A stretch of DNA of 64,000 nucleotides from BOKV01 sp049289295 (lineage in GTDB: Bacteria > Pseudomonadota > Alphaproteobacteria > Rhizobiales > Rhizobiaceae), in assembly GCA_049289295.1 (NCBI GenBank), contig JBATLL010000035.1, positions 78,336 through 142,335 on the forward strand, read 5' to 3'. Both the position numbers and the translations under genes were made by a program. Each line of letters begins with the position of its first letter. The first letter of the stretch is position 1. This document shows positions 8,089 to 17,431 of the stretch, in pieces. The notes under the pieces were generated by a model that worked only from the letters and a program-made list of their open reading frames with translations, searched no databases and was not told the DNA's origin.

Positions 8089-11000
8089 TCAGCCGGCTTC
8101 GCGAAGCTGCTCTGCAGTCTGAAGATCGACGCTCACCAACTGGCTAACGCCGCGCTCGGCCATGGTGACACCAAACAGCCTGCTCATGCGGGCCATGGTG
8201 ATCGGATTGTGCGTGATGATGACAAAACGCGTGTCGGTCGTGGACACCATTTCGTCCATCAGGTTGCAATAGCGCTCGACATTGTGGTCATCGAGCGGGG
8301 CATCCACTTCGTCGAGCACGCAGATCGGTGCCGGATTGGTGAGGAAGACCGCGAAGATCAATGCCATCGCGGTCAGCGCCTGCTCGCCACCAGACAATAG
8401 AGTCATGGTCTGGGGCCGCTTGCCGGGGGGACGGGCAAGGATTTCAAGGCCGGCTTCGAGCGGATCGTCGGATTCGACAAGCTGCAATTCTGCAGTGCCG
8501 CCGCCGAACAGGTGGGTGAAGAGCCTCTGGAAGTGCCCATTGACGACCTCGAAGGCTTCGAGCAACCGCTCGCGCCCTTCCCTGTTGAGGCTCTGAATAC
8601 CCTGGCGCAACCGCCGAATTGCCTCGACCAGATCATCGCGCTCAGAAATCAGCGCATCGCGACGTTCGGTAATTTCAGTGCTTTCCGCGTCTGCACGCAA
8701 ATTGACTGCGCCAAGCCGCTCGCGTTCGCCCTTCAGCTTTTCGAGTTGCCGCTCGGCATGTGAGGGTTCAGGTAGGGTGGCGTTTTCGGCAAGTTCAGCC
8801 AGCTTCAGCACATCGGCCGGATGGCATTCCAGCTCTTCGCGAATGCGCTCCTCGATTTCGGTGCGCCGTTCCTGCGCTGCTGCAAGCCGTTCCTCGGCGC
8901 GAACACGTGCTTCGCGGGTGGCGGCCAGTTCTTCGATTGTCTGGCGCGCCTTGCGGTCTGCGTCAGCCAGTTCAGTCTCGGCCACAGCCAGACGGTCAGC
9001 AGCAGCCTTGCGCAAGGCTTCCGCCTCATCGATCTTGCCTGCAAGCGCCCTGCGGCGGGAGGCTATTTCTTCCGGCGCTCCTGAGATTGCCGCGATCTCG
9101 CGCGAGCAGTCCTCCCTGCGTTCACGCAACATGCGAATCTGGTTGTCGGCGTTTTCGGCACGGTCTCGCCAGCTCTTGGTTTCACCGGCAATCGAGGCCA
9201 GTCGACGTTCCCTGCCCTGTGCTTCGCGGGTGAAACCTTCAGCTTCGGCACGAATTCTGGCGACATCGGAGCGTTGCTGGACCACGCCAATGCGCTGCGT
9301 TTCGAGATTCTTCTCCATGTCGGAAAAGTCAGGCAATGCGGCAAGGCCGGCCTGGGCTTCTGCCAAGACCGCATTATTGTCCTGGATATCGGCGGCGACG
9401 CGATCACGCGCATCGACAAGTGTCGCCTTGCGGCTTGCATACTGGTTTACAGCGCGCTCGGCATCCGCCAGTGCTTCCCTGGCCTCGGCCAGTTCCTTTT
9501 GTGCCGAACGCCAGGATTCGCGCGATGTCCGCTCCGCCTCGACGGCCCGTGCCGTTTGCTGGCGAAGCTTCTCGAAAGCTTCTTCGACAAGACGCAATTT
9601 CTTTGTCGCTCCGACCGCCTCGGCGTCTAGTTCTGCCAACCGGTTCTTCTGAGCGAGTTTCTGTGCGGCGGCGGTAGGCGCTTCCGCACCAGCGACATAA
9701 CCATCCCAGCGCCACAGGTCGCCTTCCAGTGAAACAAGGCGCTGGCCCGGCTTCAACTTGCCCTGCAGGGACTGGCCTGCCGAACCTTCAACAACGCCGA
9801 TCTGGGAGAGGCGACGCGCCAGTTCCGCTGGCGCCTTGACCACTGTCGAAAGCGGCTTCACGCCCGATGGAAGGGCCGGGTCGTCAGACGCCGCCTGGGC
9901 TGGTCCCCAGTGAGCGGGTGCAGCCTTGTCAGTCGACACGTCGAGGTCTTCACCCAGCGCAGCACCGAGCGCAGTTTCATAGCCTGGTTCAACCCTGATG
10001 CGTTCGACAACTGCCGGAAAAAGGTCCTGCCCGCCCTGGTTCAATATCCGGTTGAGCGTACTTGCCTCGGTCTCGATGCGGCTGAGTTCGGCCTGTGCTT
10101 CGGCAAGGGCCGGGCGGCTTTCCTGTTCAGCCAGCCTTGAGGATTCCGCCGACTTTTCAGCCGCCAATGCATCGGCTTCCGCGTCTGCCGCCCTGCTCTC
10201 CAGCAGCATCACCCTTTCCCGCTTTTCTGCTGACGCATCGAGCTCTGCAATGCGGGCCAGCACGTCCTTCATTTCCATGTCGATCTTGTCGAGCTGGTCA
10301 GTCAGGCGCTTTCCGCGTTCGCCCGATTCGCGAATGACCTTCTCGAACTGCGACTTGCGGGCAGATTCCTGCGCATTGGCAGCGGTCAGTTCGGACAGTT
10401 TCTGTTCACTTTCGCCAAGGCGTGCCGATGCGGCGGCCAGACGGTCGCGAATGTCCTGTTCCATTCCAGCCAGGTTTTCGCCGGCTGCCTTCAGTTCCGC
10501 TTCTTCTGCCGAAAGACGCTCCAGCGCTTCGGCATTCTCACCGATCATGCGTTCTTCACGCACGATGTCGGCATCAAACTGATTGAGGCGATTGTCCAGT
10601 TCACTTCGGCGGGTGGCAAGCCGGTTGGCTTCCTCGTCGATCTGGTTACGGGTGATGACAAGATGCTGAAGTGCTGCGGCAGCCTTGGCTTCGGCATCGC
10701 GCAAATCGGGCATGCGGGACGCCAGAATTGCCTGCTCCTTGGCGGCGTTGGCCTGCGCTTCCGCTTTCTCACCGGCATCTGCCGTTGCGCGGGAAAGAAC
10801 GGACTGGCCTTCGGCTTCCGCGGTCCTGGCCGCTGACCATCGCAGATGGAACAGCAAGGCTTCGGTCTGGCGGATCTCGCCGGAAAGCGCGCGGTAGCGG
10901 TTGGCCTGCCTGGCCTGACGCTTGAGGCTTTCCAGCTGGGCATCCATCTGGCTCAGAACATCCTCGAGTCGCTCGAGATTCTGCTCCGCAGCCCGAAGGC

Positions 11001-11547
11001 GCAGCTCAGCCTCGTGGCGGCGGCTGTGAAGACCGGAAATGCCTGCGGCCTCTTCCAGCAGGGCGCGACGCGCCTGTGGCTTGGCGGAAATGAGCTCGCC
11101 AATGCGGCCTTGCCCGACCATGGACGGTGAGCGGGCACCCGTGGAGGCATCGGCGAAGAGAAGCTGGACATCCTTCGCCCGCACTTCCTTGCCGTTGATG
11201 CGGTAGACGGAACCCGATTCGCGCTCGATGCGCCTGCTGACATGGAGTTCGTCGGCGTCGTTGAAAGCGGCAGGCGCGGTCCGGTCGGAATTGTCGAGGA
11301 AAAGCGTGACTTCCGCGGTGTTGCGCGCGGGCCGATTGCCCGATCCCGAGAAGATGACATCGTCCATGCCGGACGCGCGCATGTTCTTGTAGGAATTTTC
11401 GCCCATCACCCAGCGAAGTGCTTCAACCAGGTTGGACTTGCCACAACCATTGGGCCCGACAACGCCGGTCAGGCCGTCCTCGATCAGGAATTCAGTCGGC
11501 TCGACAAAGGACTTGAAGCCTAAAACGCGAAGCTTGACGAACCTCAT
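8089..11547 (-). CDS. smc: chromosome segregation protein SMC
   Basis: Structural maintenance of chromosomes ATPase that organises and segregates the nucleoid, normally with ScpA and ScpB, which are not in this window. Of 1152 residues, the N-terminal head has Walker A GPNGCGKSN at 31-39. Two very long coiled coils rich in Ala, Glu, Arg and Lys flank a hinge around residues 500-680. The C-terminal head has the LSGGEQALTAMAL signature and the Walker B VLDEVDAPLDD. The start MRFVKLRVLGFKSF fits alphaproteobacterial SMC. The dsbA-like gene lies directly upstream on the same strand (51-nt gap). Confidence 0.97.
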   Translation of the reverse strand: MRFVKLRVLGFKSFVEPTEFLIEDGLTGVVGPNGCGKSNLVEALRWVMGENSYKNMRASGMDDVIFSGSGNRPARNTAEVTLFLDNSDRTAPAAFNDADELHVSRRIERESGSVYRINGKEVRAKDVQLLFADASTGARSPSMVGQGRIGELISAKPQARRALLEEAAGISGLHSRRHEAELRLRAAEQNLERLEDVLSQMDAQLESLKRQARQANRYRALSGEIRQTEALLFHLRWSAARTAEAEGQSVLSRATADAGEKAEAQANAAKEQAILASRMPDLRDAEAKAAAALQHLVITRNQIDEEANRLATRRSELDNRLNQFDADIVREERMIGENAEALERLSAEEAELKAAGENLAGMEQDIRDRLAAASARLGESEQKLSELTAANAQESARKSQFEKVIRESGERGKRLTDQLDKIDMEMKDVLARIAELDASAEKRERVMLLESRAADAEADALAAEKSAESSRLAEQESRPALAEAQAELSRIETEASTLNRILNQGGQDLFPAVVERIRVEPGYETALGAALGEDLDVSTDKAAPAHWGPAQAASDDPALPSGVKPLSTVVKAPAELARRLSQIGVVEGSAGQSLQGKLKPGQRLVSLEGDLWRWDGYVAGAEAPTAAAQKLAQKNRLAELDAEAVGATKKLRLVEEAFEKLRQQTARAVEAERTSRESWRSAQKELAEAREALADAERAVNQYASRKATLVDARDRVAADIQDNNAVLAEAQAGLAALPDFSDMEKNLETQRIGVVQQRSDVARIRAEAEGFTREAQGRERRLASIAGETKSWRDRAENADNQIRMLRERREDCSREIAAISGAPEEIASRRRALAGKIDEAEALRKAAADRLAVAETELADADRKARQTIEELAATREARVRAEERLAAAQERRTEIEERIREELECHPADVLKLAELAENATLPEPSHAERQLEKLKGERERLGAVNLRADAESTEITERRDALISERDDLVEAIRRLRQGIQSLNREGRERLLEAFEVVNGHFQRLFTHLFGGGTAELQLVESDDPLEAGLEILARPPGKRPQTMTLLSGGEQALTAMALIFAVFLTNPAPICVLDEVDAPLDDHNVERYCNLMDEMVSTTDTRFVIITHNPITMARMSRLFGVTMAERGVSQLVSVDLQTAEQLREAG

Positions 11548-11598
11548 TGCAGATTATCCCGACAAGCGGGCGCGACACCGCGCCCCGCGGCCAAGTTG

Positions 11599-12267
11599 CT
11601 ACAGGTGTTTGTCGATCTGTGCCGACATGTCCTCAACCGAAAGTGCGCCAGATTGTTTTTCGCCATTGATAAAGAAGGTGGGGGTTGATTCCACCTTGTA
11701 ATCCTTCGCCGCCTTGTCCCGTACAGCCATTACATTGTCCAGCACCTGCTGGTTTTTCAAGCAGGCCTCGAATGACTCCTGTGTAAAACCGGCAAGTTTG
11801 GCAATCTGAAGCATGGGTGGGCGTGGATCTTCGGCCCGAGCCCACTCCGCCTGCTGCTTGAACAGAACGTCGATGAGCGGGAAATACTGCTCCTTGGGGG
11901 CGCATCTGGCGAGCATGAAGGCGGCGGCTGCGCGCGGATCGAACGGAAATTCGCGGAAGATGAAGCGCACCTTGCCCGTATCGACGTATTTCTCCTTGAT
12001 TGCCGGCAGGGTGTTCTCGTGGAAGGCGGCGCAATGGGGACAGGTCATCGAGGCATATTCGATGATCGTCACCGGCGCATTCTCGTCACCCATGATCATG
12101 TCGGGAAGCGCACCGGGCGCCAGCAGTTCGTCGACAGTCTGGGCCTGTGCGGAGACCGTAAAGGCAACCTGCGGCCAGTGCTGTGCCAGCATGGCGCCAG
12201 AGACGCCCACAAGGGCACCCGTCCCGGAAAGTTCCAGCAAGCGGCGACGAGAAAGACTGATTACCAT
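11599..12267 (-). CDS. DsbA-family thiol:disulfide oxidoreductase with Tat-like signal
   Basis: Periplasmic thioredoxin-fold protein of 222 residues expected to form or shuffle disulfides in exported proteins. The active site is CPHC in the ASMTCPHCAAFHE segment near residue 75. The N-terminus (SRRRLLELSG then a hydrophobic stretch ending AQAQT) looks like a twin-arginine signal. The cis-Pro loop is in the ESTPTFFING segment. The start at 12267 is preferred because GGAGCT lies about 7 nt upstream; longer starts lack a site. It sits between smc and the DUF721 gene, an order common in Rhizobiales. Confidence 0.88.
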   Translation of the reverse strand: MVISLSRRRLLELSGTGALVGVSGAMLAQHWPQVAFTVSAQAQTVDELLAPGALPDMIMGDENAPVTIIEYASMTCPHCAAFHENTLPAIKEKYVDTGKVRFIFREFPFDPRAAAAFMLARCAPKEQYFPLIDVLFKQQAEWARAEDPRPPMLQIAKLAGFTQESFEACLKNQQVLDNVMAVRDKAAKDYKVESTPTFFINGEKQSGALSVEDMSAQIDKHL

Positions 12268-12420
12268 GTTTAACAGCTCCATTCGTGGTGCGGCGCGATT
12301 GTCCGCTTCTTGATATCTGGCTATGCACCGATTTTCCAACAGGCGAAATGGGGCAAGGGCGCGACCATTTCAACAATTTGACGTTACCTTAGCGCATGTG
12401 AACCGCAAATGAACCGCATT

Positions 12421-12939
12421 TCAGCGCAGGCCCTTGCCCAAAACACCCCGGCCAAGTTTTTCCAGGCGTGTTCTCAACCCTTCGTCTTCGACTGTCGAAA
12501 TGATGCGGTCCAGCCTTTTGCGCTGCGCGGCATCGAGTGTCGGCAGTTCCCTCTTTCCGGTAGCACGGCGGGGGCGAACTGGTTTCTGGACAATGCGGAT
12601 ACGCGCGATTGCGCTGAAGCCGAAGAAGGTATTCACCTTCTCCATCACTTCCGAGAGGGAATGCTGAAAAAGGATCGCGCCTGAACCATCGCAGGCAACA
12701 ACCAGCGTCGCCGGTTCAAAAGGATCATTGTCGTTTGCGCGTCGCGGCCAGTTGATCTTTTCGGGAAGGGTGAAGCCATCCCAGGGTTCCCCAACTATGG
12801 CCGGCCAGGCCGAGATGAGGTCCATCGTCATGCCTGTGCGGCGTGAAATGACCGGTTCCAGAACGCGAACCGCAAGCTCGGAAACGGGTTTTGGGCCCCC
12901 TCCCTTGCCGGTCGATCGCGTTCCAGTATTACCTGCCAT
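12421..12939 (-). CDS. DUF721 (DciA-like) protein
   Basis: A 172-residue basic protein with the DUF721 core (LISAWPAIVGEPW near residues 41-53, then a hydrophobic strand LVVACDGSGA). DUF721 includes DciA, a loader of replicative helicase in bacteria lacking DnaC; that role is established for some members and only inferred here. The C-terminal third is Arg/Lys-rich. Divergent from mutY with under 50 nt between start codons, so the two share a promoter region. No clear ribosome binding site is visible at this start. Confidence 0.82.
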   Translation of the reverse strand: MAGNTGTRSTGKGGGPKPVSELAVRVLEPVISRRTGMTMDLISAWPAIVGEPWDGFTLPEKINWPRRANDNDPFEPATLVVACDGSGAILFQHSLSEVMEKVNTFFGFSAIARIRIVQKPVRPRRATGKRELPTLDAAQRKRLDRIISTVEDEGLRTRLEKLGRGVLGKGLR

Positions 12940-12984
12940 CCGATTTTGCCTTGATTTCGGCGCGTGCCATGCAACCTATGGCGA

Positions 12985-14127
12985 ATGAATTCCGCCCACC
13001 GTCCAACTGCAAGCGATTCCCGCGAGGCACAGTTGCTGCTTGCGTGGTACTCCCACCATGCGCGTACCATGCCTTGGCGTGTGGCCCCCAAAGATTCGCT
13101 CGCAGGCGTGTTTCCAGACCCTTACCATGTTTGGCTGTCGGAAGTCATGCTCCAGCAGACCCAGGTATCGACGGTAGAGGCCTACTGGCGCCGGTTTGTG
13201 GTGCAATGGCCGACGGTTCATGACCTGGCTGCTGCTCCCCAGGCTGAAATCATGCAGGCCTGGGCCGGGCTTGGCTACTATTCGCGCGCGCGAAATCTCG
13301 GGAAATGTGCCGAACTGGTCAGTCGCGAGCGCGATGGAGCATTCCCCCAGACAGCCGTCGAACTGATAAAGCTGCCGGGTATCGGCGCGTATACAAGTGC
13401 TGCCATTGCCGCAATTGCATTCGGCGAGCCGGTCGCTGTTGTCGATGGCAATGTCGAACGGGTCATGTCCCGCTTGCGGGCAATCGCGACACCCCTTCCG
13501 GAATTGAAGAAAGTGGTGGGCGAAGTCCTTCAGCCCCTGGTTCCAGCATCGCGACCGGGCGACTTCGCCCAGGCCCTGATGGACCTGGGAGCAACAATCT
13601 GCATGCCGAAGAACCCGGCCTGCAAACGCTGCCCCCTTGAGTCGCTCTGTGTTGCCGGCAGGAACAACGAAGCCGAACTTTATCCGATGAGACCAGCAAG
13701 GCAGGCCAAGCCGTTGCGCCGTGGTGCGGCCTATGTGCTTCTAGACGAGCACAAGCGGGTCCTGCTGGTGCGCCGTCCGGACAAGGGCTTGCTGGGCGGC
13801 ATGTCTGGGGTTCCCACGACATCATGGACGGTTCGCGCGGATGGTGCGACCGGCACAATCGAGGCGCCAGTCAATACGACATGGCGGATGGCTGGTGAAA
13901 TCAGTCATGAGTTCACCCATTTTCGCCTGGCGCTGGAGGTCTGGGTGGCGAGGGACTTGCCGGCGAAAACCGGCGTTTCGCCAACAAATGCGGAATGCTG
14001 GTGGGCGGAAGCAGCATCGCTGCAGGGCGAAGCCTTGCCGACTGTCATGAAAAAGGTAATTGCGGCTGCGATACCGCAGGCATTCAAGCCAATCAGGCAA
14101 ACAAATCATGGAATCAAAAAGGCATGA
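12985..14127 (+). CDS. mutY: adenine DNA glycosylase MutY
   Basis: Removes adenine mispaired with 8-oxoguanine in DNA repair. The 380 residues hold the helix-hairpin-helix LPGIGAYTSAAI followed by the catalytic Asp in VVDGNVERV, the Glu in SEVMLQQTQV, and the four iron-sulphur cysteines spaced C-x6-C-x2-C-x5-C in the CMPKNPACKRCPLESLC region. The C-terminal Nudix-like domain used for 8-oxoG recognition is present. I use the ATG at 12985; a GTG at 12964 in frame is an alternative and neither has a good site. The stop overlaps the start of the next HAD gene (ATGA). Confidence 0.95.
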   Translation: MNSAHRPTASDSREAQLLLAWYSHHARTMPWRVAPKDSLAGVFPDPYHVWLSEVMLQQTQVSTVEAYWRRFVVQWPTVHDLAAAPQAEIMQAWAGLGYYSRARNLGKCAELVSRERDGAFPQTAVELIKLPGIGAYTSAAIAAIAFGEPVAVVDGNVERVMSRLRAIATPLPELKKVVGEVLQPLVPASRPGDFAQALMDLGATICMPKNPACKRCPLESLCVAGRNNEAELYPMRPARQAKPLRRGAAYVLLDEHKRVLLVRRPDKGLLGGMSGVPTTSWTVRADGATGTIEAPVNTTWRMAGEISHEFTHFRLALEVWVARDLPAKTGVSPTNAECWWAEAASLQGEALPTVMKKVIAAAIPQAFKPIRQTNHGIKKA

Positions 14128-14738
14128 GCAGCTGGATTGACCACATCGTTTTTGACGTCGGCAGGGTGCTGATCGGCTATGAACCGGAACTGGCATTCTT
14201 GGATGTGATCGAGGACGCGCTGGAGCGGCGCTGGTTCCTCGACAATGTCTGCAATCACGACTGGAACATCGAGCAGGACCGTGGGCGCGACTGGCGCGAG
14301 GCGGAAGCGCTGGCGATTGCGCAATGGCCGGACCACGAGGGTGCGATCCGCGCCTTCCGGGCAAACTGGCACAAGATGATCCCCGGCGCTATTGACGACA
14401 GCGTCGTGATCATGCGCCAGTTGATAAGCAACGGCCATGACGTGACGATGCTGACAAATTTCGCGGCAGACACATTCGAGGAAGCGCAGCGGCGGTTCGA
14501 CTTCCTCAACGAGGCACGCGGGGTCACTGTCTCGGCGCATCTCGGCCTGCTGAAACCCGACCAGGCGATCTATGACAGTCACGTATCGAGTTTCGGGCTG
14601 GAACCTGCAGCGATACTGTTCATCGATGACAGTGCACACAATGTCGAAGGGGCAATGGCAGCAGGCTGGCAGGCCATTCAGTTCATAAATGCAGAAACGC
14701 TCAAGGGCGACCTTGAGCGTTTCGGCATCGACCTGTGA
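14124..14738 (+). CDS. HAD-superfamily hydrolase, subfamily IA
   Basis: A 204-residue HAD phosphatase/dehalogenase-like protein, translationally coupled to mutY by a 4-nt ATGA overlap. Motif I reads FDVGRVLIGY; the position normally held by the second Asp of DxD is Gly, as in YihX-like and other 'DVGxVL' members. Motif II is MLTNFA, the Lys of motif III is in GLLKPDQAIY, and the acidic motif IV is FIDDSAHNVEGA. Substrate unknown. Position after mutY is common in Rhizobiales but does not by itself show a repair role. Convergent with ccrM. Confidence 0.85.
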   Translation: MSSWIDHIVFDVGRVLIGYEPELAFLDVIEDALERRWFLDNVCNHDWNIEQDRGRDWREAEALAIAQWPDHEGAIRAFRANWHKMIPGAIDDSVVIMRQLISNGHDVTMLTNFAADTFEEAQRRFDFLNEARGVTVSAHLGLLKPDQAIYDSHVSSFGLEPAAILFIDDSAHNVEGAMAAGWQAIQFINAETLKGDLERFGIDL

Positions 14739-14772
14739 CTGGAGGCAACAGGTTGGTTGGCAGCGGCGTGGT

Positions 14773-15906
14773 TCAGGCGCCGGCAGCCATGACTTCCTTG
14801 CGATAGCGCTGGCGCACATCGTCGATACAGATCAGTTCATCGCCCTGCTCGACATGCCAGAACGTCCAGCCGTTGCAGGCATCGAGTCCCTGCAGGCGCG
14901 CACCCATGCGATGGATCGAGGCCGCTTCGCCTTCATGGTCCAGCGAACCATCGAGGCGAACCTTCGCCCGCCAGCGGCGTTTGGAATCGGTAAGGGTTGC
15001 ACCTGCCGACAGCATTCCGCATTCGATCAGCGCGCCAAAGGCTACACGCGGTTCGGCGCGCTTGCCTGACGTCACGGCCAGAATGGGACCGGACACTGCA
15101 TCGACTGCGGCAATGCGGGCTTGTGCAGCATCAATGTAATCCTGCTGGCGCTCGATACCGACGAAGTTTCGACCAAGCCGTTTTGCGACCGCACCCGTGG
15201 TGCCCGAACCAAAGAATGGATCAAGTATGATGTCGCCGGGATTGGTGGAACTCATGAGGATGCGATGCAGCAGTGCTTCGGGCTTCTGGGTCGGGTGGAC
15301 CTTGTCGCCATTTTCATCCTTCAGCCGTTCACCGCCATTGCAGATCGGAAACAGCCAGTCTGAGCGCATCTGCACTTCGTCATTGGCCATCTTCATGGCT
15401 TCATAGTTGAAGGTATAGTTGCGTGCTTCGCGATCACGCGAGGCCCAGATCAGTGTCTCATGGGCGTTGGTGAACCGGCGGCCGCGGAAATTCGGCATCG
15501 GGTTCGACTTGCGCCAGATGACATCGTTGAGAACCCAGTATCCCAGGTCCTGCAGAACGGTGCCGACCCGGAAAATGTTGTGATAGGAGCCGATGACCCA
15601 GATCGTGCCGCTGGGCTTGAGCACGCGGCGCGCGGCCAGTAGCCAGGCTCTGGAAAAGGCGTCATAGGCCTGGAAATCCGAGAACTTGTCCCAGTCATCG
15701 TCGACCGCGTCCACTTTCGACTGGTCGGGTCGGTGAAGGGCACCTTCGAGCTGAAGATTGTAAGGTGGATCGGCAAAGATCGCGTCGACGGAATTTTCCG
15801 GCAGCCGCTCGAGCGCGGCAACGCAATCTCCCTTGATGATGGAATTCAGCCAGGCAGGACGCTTGGACGCCGCTGGATGAATGTCGGCCAGACTCAGTAC
15901 ACTCAT
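14773..15906 (-). CDS. ccrM: CcrM-type DNA adenine N6 methyltransferase
   Basis: Solitary beta-class methyltransferase that methylates adenine in GANTC and times the alphaproteobacterial cell cycle. Of 377 residues, the catalytic DPPY is at 46-49 and the SAM-binding DPFFGSGTTGAVAKRLGRNF segment follows later, the order expected for the beta class. A C-terminal domain of about 90 residues (containing WTFWHVEQGDELICIDDVR) is specific to CcrM orthologues and contacts DNA. No restriction endonuclease gene is adjacent, consistent with an orphan enzyme. A CtrA-like box lies 51-65 nt upstream of the start. Confidence 0.95.
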   Translation of the reverse strand: MSVLSLADIHPAASKRPAWLNSIIKGDCVAALERLPENSVDAIFADPPYNLQLEGALHRPDQSKVDAVDDDWDKFSDFQAYDAFSRAWLLAARRVLKPSGTIWVIGSYHNIFRVGTVLQDLGYWVLNDVIWRKSNPMPNFRGRRFTNAHETLIWASRDREARNYTFNYEAMKMANDEVQMRSDWLFPICNGGERLKDENGDKVHPTQKPEALLHRILMSSTNPGDIILDPFFGSGTTGAVAKRLGRNFVGIERQQDYIDAAQARIAAVDAVSGPILAVTSGKRAEPRVAFGALIECGMLSAGATLTDSKRRWRAKVRLDGSLDHEGEAASIHRMGARLQGLDACNGWTFWHVEQGDELICIDDVRQRYRKEVMAAGA

Positions 15907-15955
15907 GGCTCACCGCTATTCGCACAGTTGATGAGCGCCATGGTTACCGAACAGC

Positions 15956-15971
15956 GTGAACAAAGCTTTAA
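15956..15971 (-). promoter_or_regulatory. CtrA-like box upstream of ccrM
   Basis: Read on the minus strand the site is TTAA, 7 nt, TTCAC, one base from the CtrA consensus TTAA-N7-TTAAC. It ends about 50 nt before the ccrM start codon, a position compatible with a CtrA site overlapping the -35 region. CtrA control of ccrM is established in Caulobacter and Brucella; here it is inferred from sequence alone. Confidence 0.5.
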
Positions 15972-15993
15972 GACGCTGTGCAAAAGCGGCAGA

Positions 15994-16668
15994 TCAGCCG
16001 TCGATCGACATTGCCAGCACTTGCGACAGGGATGACAGGGGAAGACCGGTCTCTTCCATCCACGAATTGAAGGCAGCCTGAACGGCTCCGAGAGATCTCG
16101 CGGACGTGGCAGGCTTGTCGATAACGCCTTCGCGTATCATTGCCGCCGTTGCGTCGCGTGACAGGATGAATGTGTCCCTGCCCATGAAGCGGAGAAAATA
16201 CTGTCCGGTGGCAGCACCCAGCCTTGAACCGCCTTGTGCCATTTCCCTGAGCAAGCCGATCTGGTCTGTCGCCGGCCAGTCGCCAATCCAGCGCCCCACA
16301 CTGCCTGCCTGGCTCGATTTAGCTGCGAAGAAACGCGCATTTTGCGGCACTGACGCGATCTTCTGGCCATTACGCACGATACGGCGATCGCTGACCAGTC
16401 GCGCCAGATCGTCGTCATTCGACATGACCCAGCGGCCAAGGGCGAAACCTTCAAATGCCTCCTCGAAACCTTCCCATTTCGCTTCGATCACTTTCCAGTT
16501 GAAACCGGACTGAAAGATGCAACGCGTGGCCATGGACAGGAAGCGATCATCGGGAATTGCAGCCAGTTCATCTGCCTTGCGCGGCTGGGAAGCGGCAAGG
16601 CGCACAGCCACCTTCTCCTCGCCATGACGGGAAACCGCAATTTCCCTGATCTTCGAGAATTTTCCCAT
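15994..16668 (-). CDS. DNA-3-methyladenine glycosylase I-like protein
   Basis: A 224-residue helix-hairpin-helix glycosylase-superfamily protein resembling Tag-type 3-methyladenine DNA glycosylase I of alphaproteobacteria. Recognisable parts are the IPDDRFLSMATRCIFQSGFNWKVIE-like region (about residues 40-65), the mid-protein QNARFFAAKSS, and the HhH-like LRFMGRDTFILSRD. The Tag zinc-binding Cys/His set is not evident, so activity on 3-methyladenine is inferred. The start at 16668 has AAGGGA just upstream. Divergent from the next HAD gene with 70 nt between starts. Confidence 0.75.
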   Translation of the reverse strand: MGKFSKIREIAVSRHGEEKVAVRLAASQPRKADELAAIPDDRFLSMATRCIFQSGFNWKVIEAKWEGFEEAFEGFALGRWVMSNDDDLARLVSDRRIVRNGQKIASVPQNARFFAAKSSQAGSVGRWIGDWPATDQIGLLREMAQGGSRLGAATGQYFLRFMGRDTFILSRDATAAMIREGVIDKPATSARSLGAVQAAFNSWMEETGLPLSSLSQVLAMSIDG

Positions 16669-16738
16669 AGTCCCTTCATCCCCGTCGGCTTTGCTGCTAT
16701 TGCGGCGCCTCACTCCAGCCGACACGGTCCTATTTCCC

Positions 16739-17425
16739 ATGCCCGAAATCAAGCTTGTCATTTTCGACTGCGACGGCGTTCTCGTCGATTCCGAATTCCT
16801 GGTCATCCGCCACGAGGCGCACCGCTATGCGCAGTTCGGTTTCGAATTGTCGGTCAGTGAATTCTCGGCACGCTTTGCAGGCATGACCGGTGAGGCAATC
16901 CATTCGGCAATCAACGAGGAACTGGGCAACCGCCTGCCACCAGACCTGCTCAAGGAACTGGAAGCGGAAATCGAAACGATCCTGGATGAAGTGGAGATCA
17001 TCAGGGATGCGGACACGATTCTGGATCGGTTCGACCAGGCGCGTTGCATTTGCTCGAATTCGCCGACACCGCGCCTGGAGCGCATGCTGCGCAAGACCGG
17101 GCTTTTTGACCGGTTCAGGCCTTATGTCTTTTCAGCGCGCGACCTGCAGCCGCCAGCACCAAAACCAAAGCCGGACATTTTCCGCAAGGCCATCACCGAG
17201 TTCGACGTCCAGCCAAGGGAAGCCGTGGTGATCGAGGATTCGGTGCATGGCGTGCAGGCGGCTTGCGCTGCCGGGGCAAGAGTGATCGGATTTACCGGCG
17301 GCAAGCACAGCTACGCGATGCATGGCGACCAGCTCAGCGATGCCGGGGCAGAAACAGTAATATCCGCGCTGCGCCAGGTGCCGGCTGCCATCGAGGCCTT
17401 TTCAATGTGGGATGGCCTGGTCTGA
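16739..17425 (+). CDS. HAD-IA phosphatase, beta-phosphoglucomutase/YieH-like
   Basis: A 228-residue HAD phosphatase. Motif I is DCDGVLVDSE at residues 10-19, motif II the Ser in CSNSPTPRLER, motif III the Lys in PAPKPKPDIF, and motif IV the EDSVHGVQAACAAGARVIGF segment, all intact. The C1-type cap lies between motifs I and II. The family includes 6-phosphogluconate and other sugar phosphatases; substrate not assignable. The ATG at 16739 lacks an evident Shine-Dalgarno. Tail-to-tail with the lipoprotein gene, 6 nt apart. Confidence 0.87.
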   Translation: MPEIKLVIFDCDGVLVDSEFLVIRHEAHRYAQFGFELSVSEFSARFAGMTGEAIHSAINEELGNRLPPDLLKELEAEIETILDEVEIIRDADTILDRFDQARCICSNSPTPRLERMLRKTGLFDRFRPYVFSARDLQPPAPKPKPDIFRKAITEFDVQPREAVVIEDSVHGVQAACAAGARVIGFTGGKHSYAMHGDQLSDAGAETVISALRQVPAAIEAFSMWDGLV

Positions 17426-17431
17426 ACCTTG

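Noticed and set aside
8678..9652. 324-codon open frame opposite smc
   Set aside because: Ser/Ala/Arg-rich shadow of the SMC coiled coil; no RBS or domain.
12964..12987. GTG start at 12964 for mutY
   Set aside because: No better site than the ATG at 12985, and it brings the start to within 24 nt of the divergent DUF721 start; kept only as an alternative.
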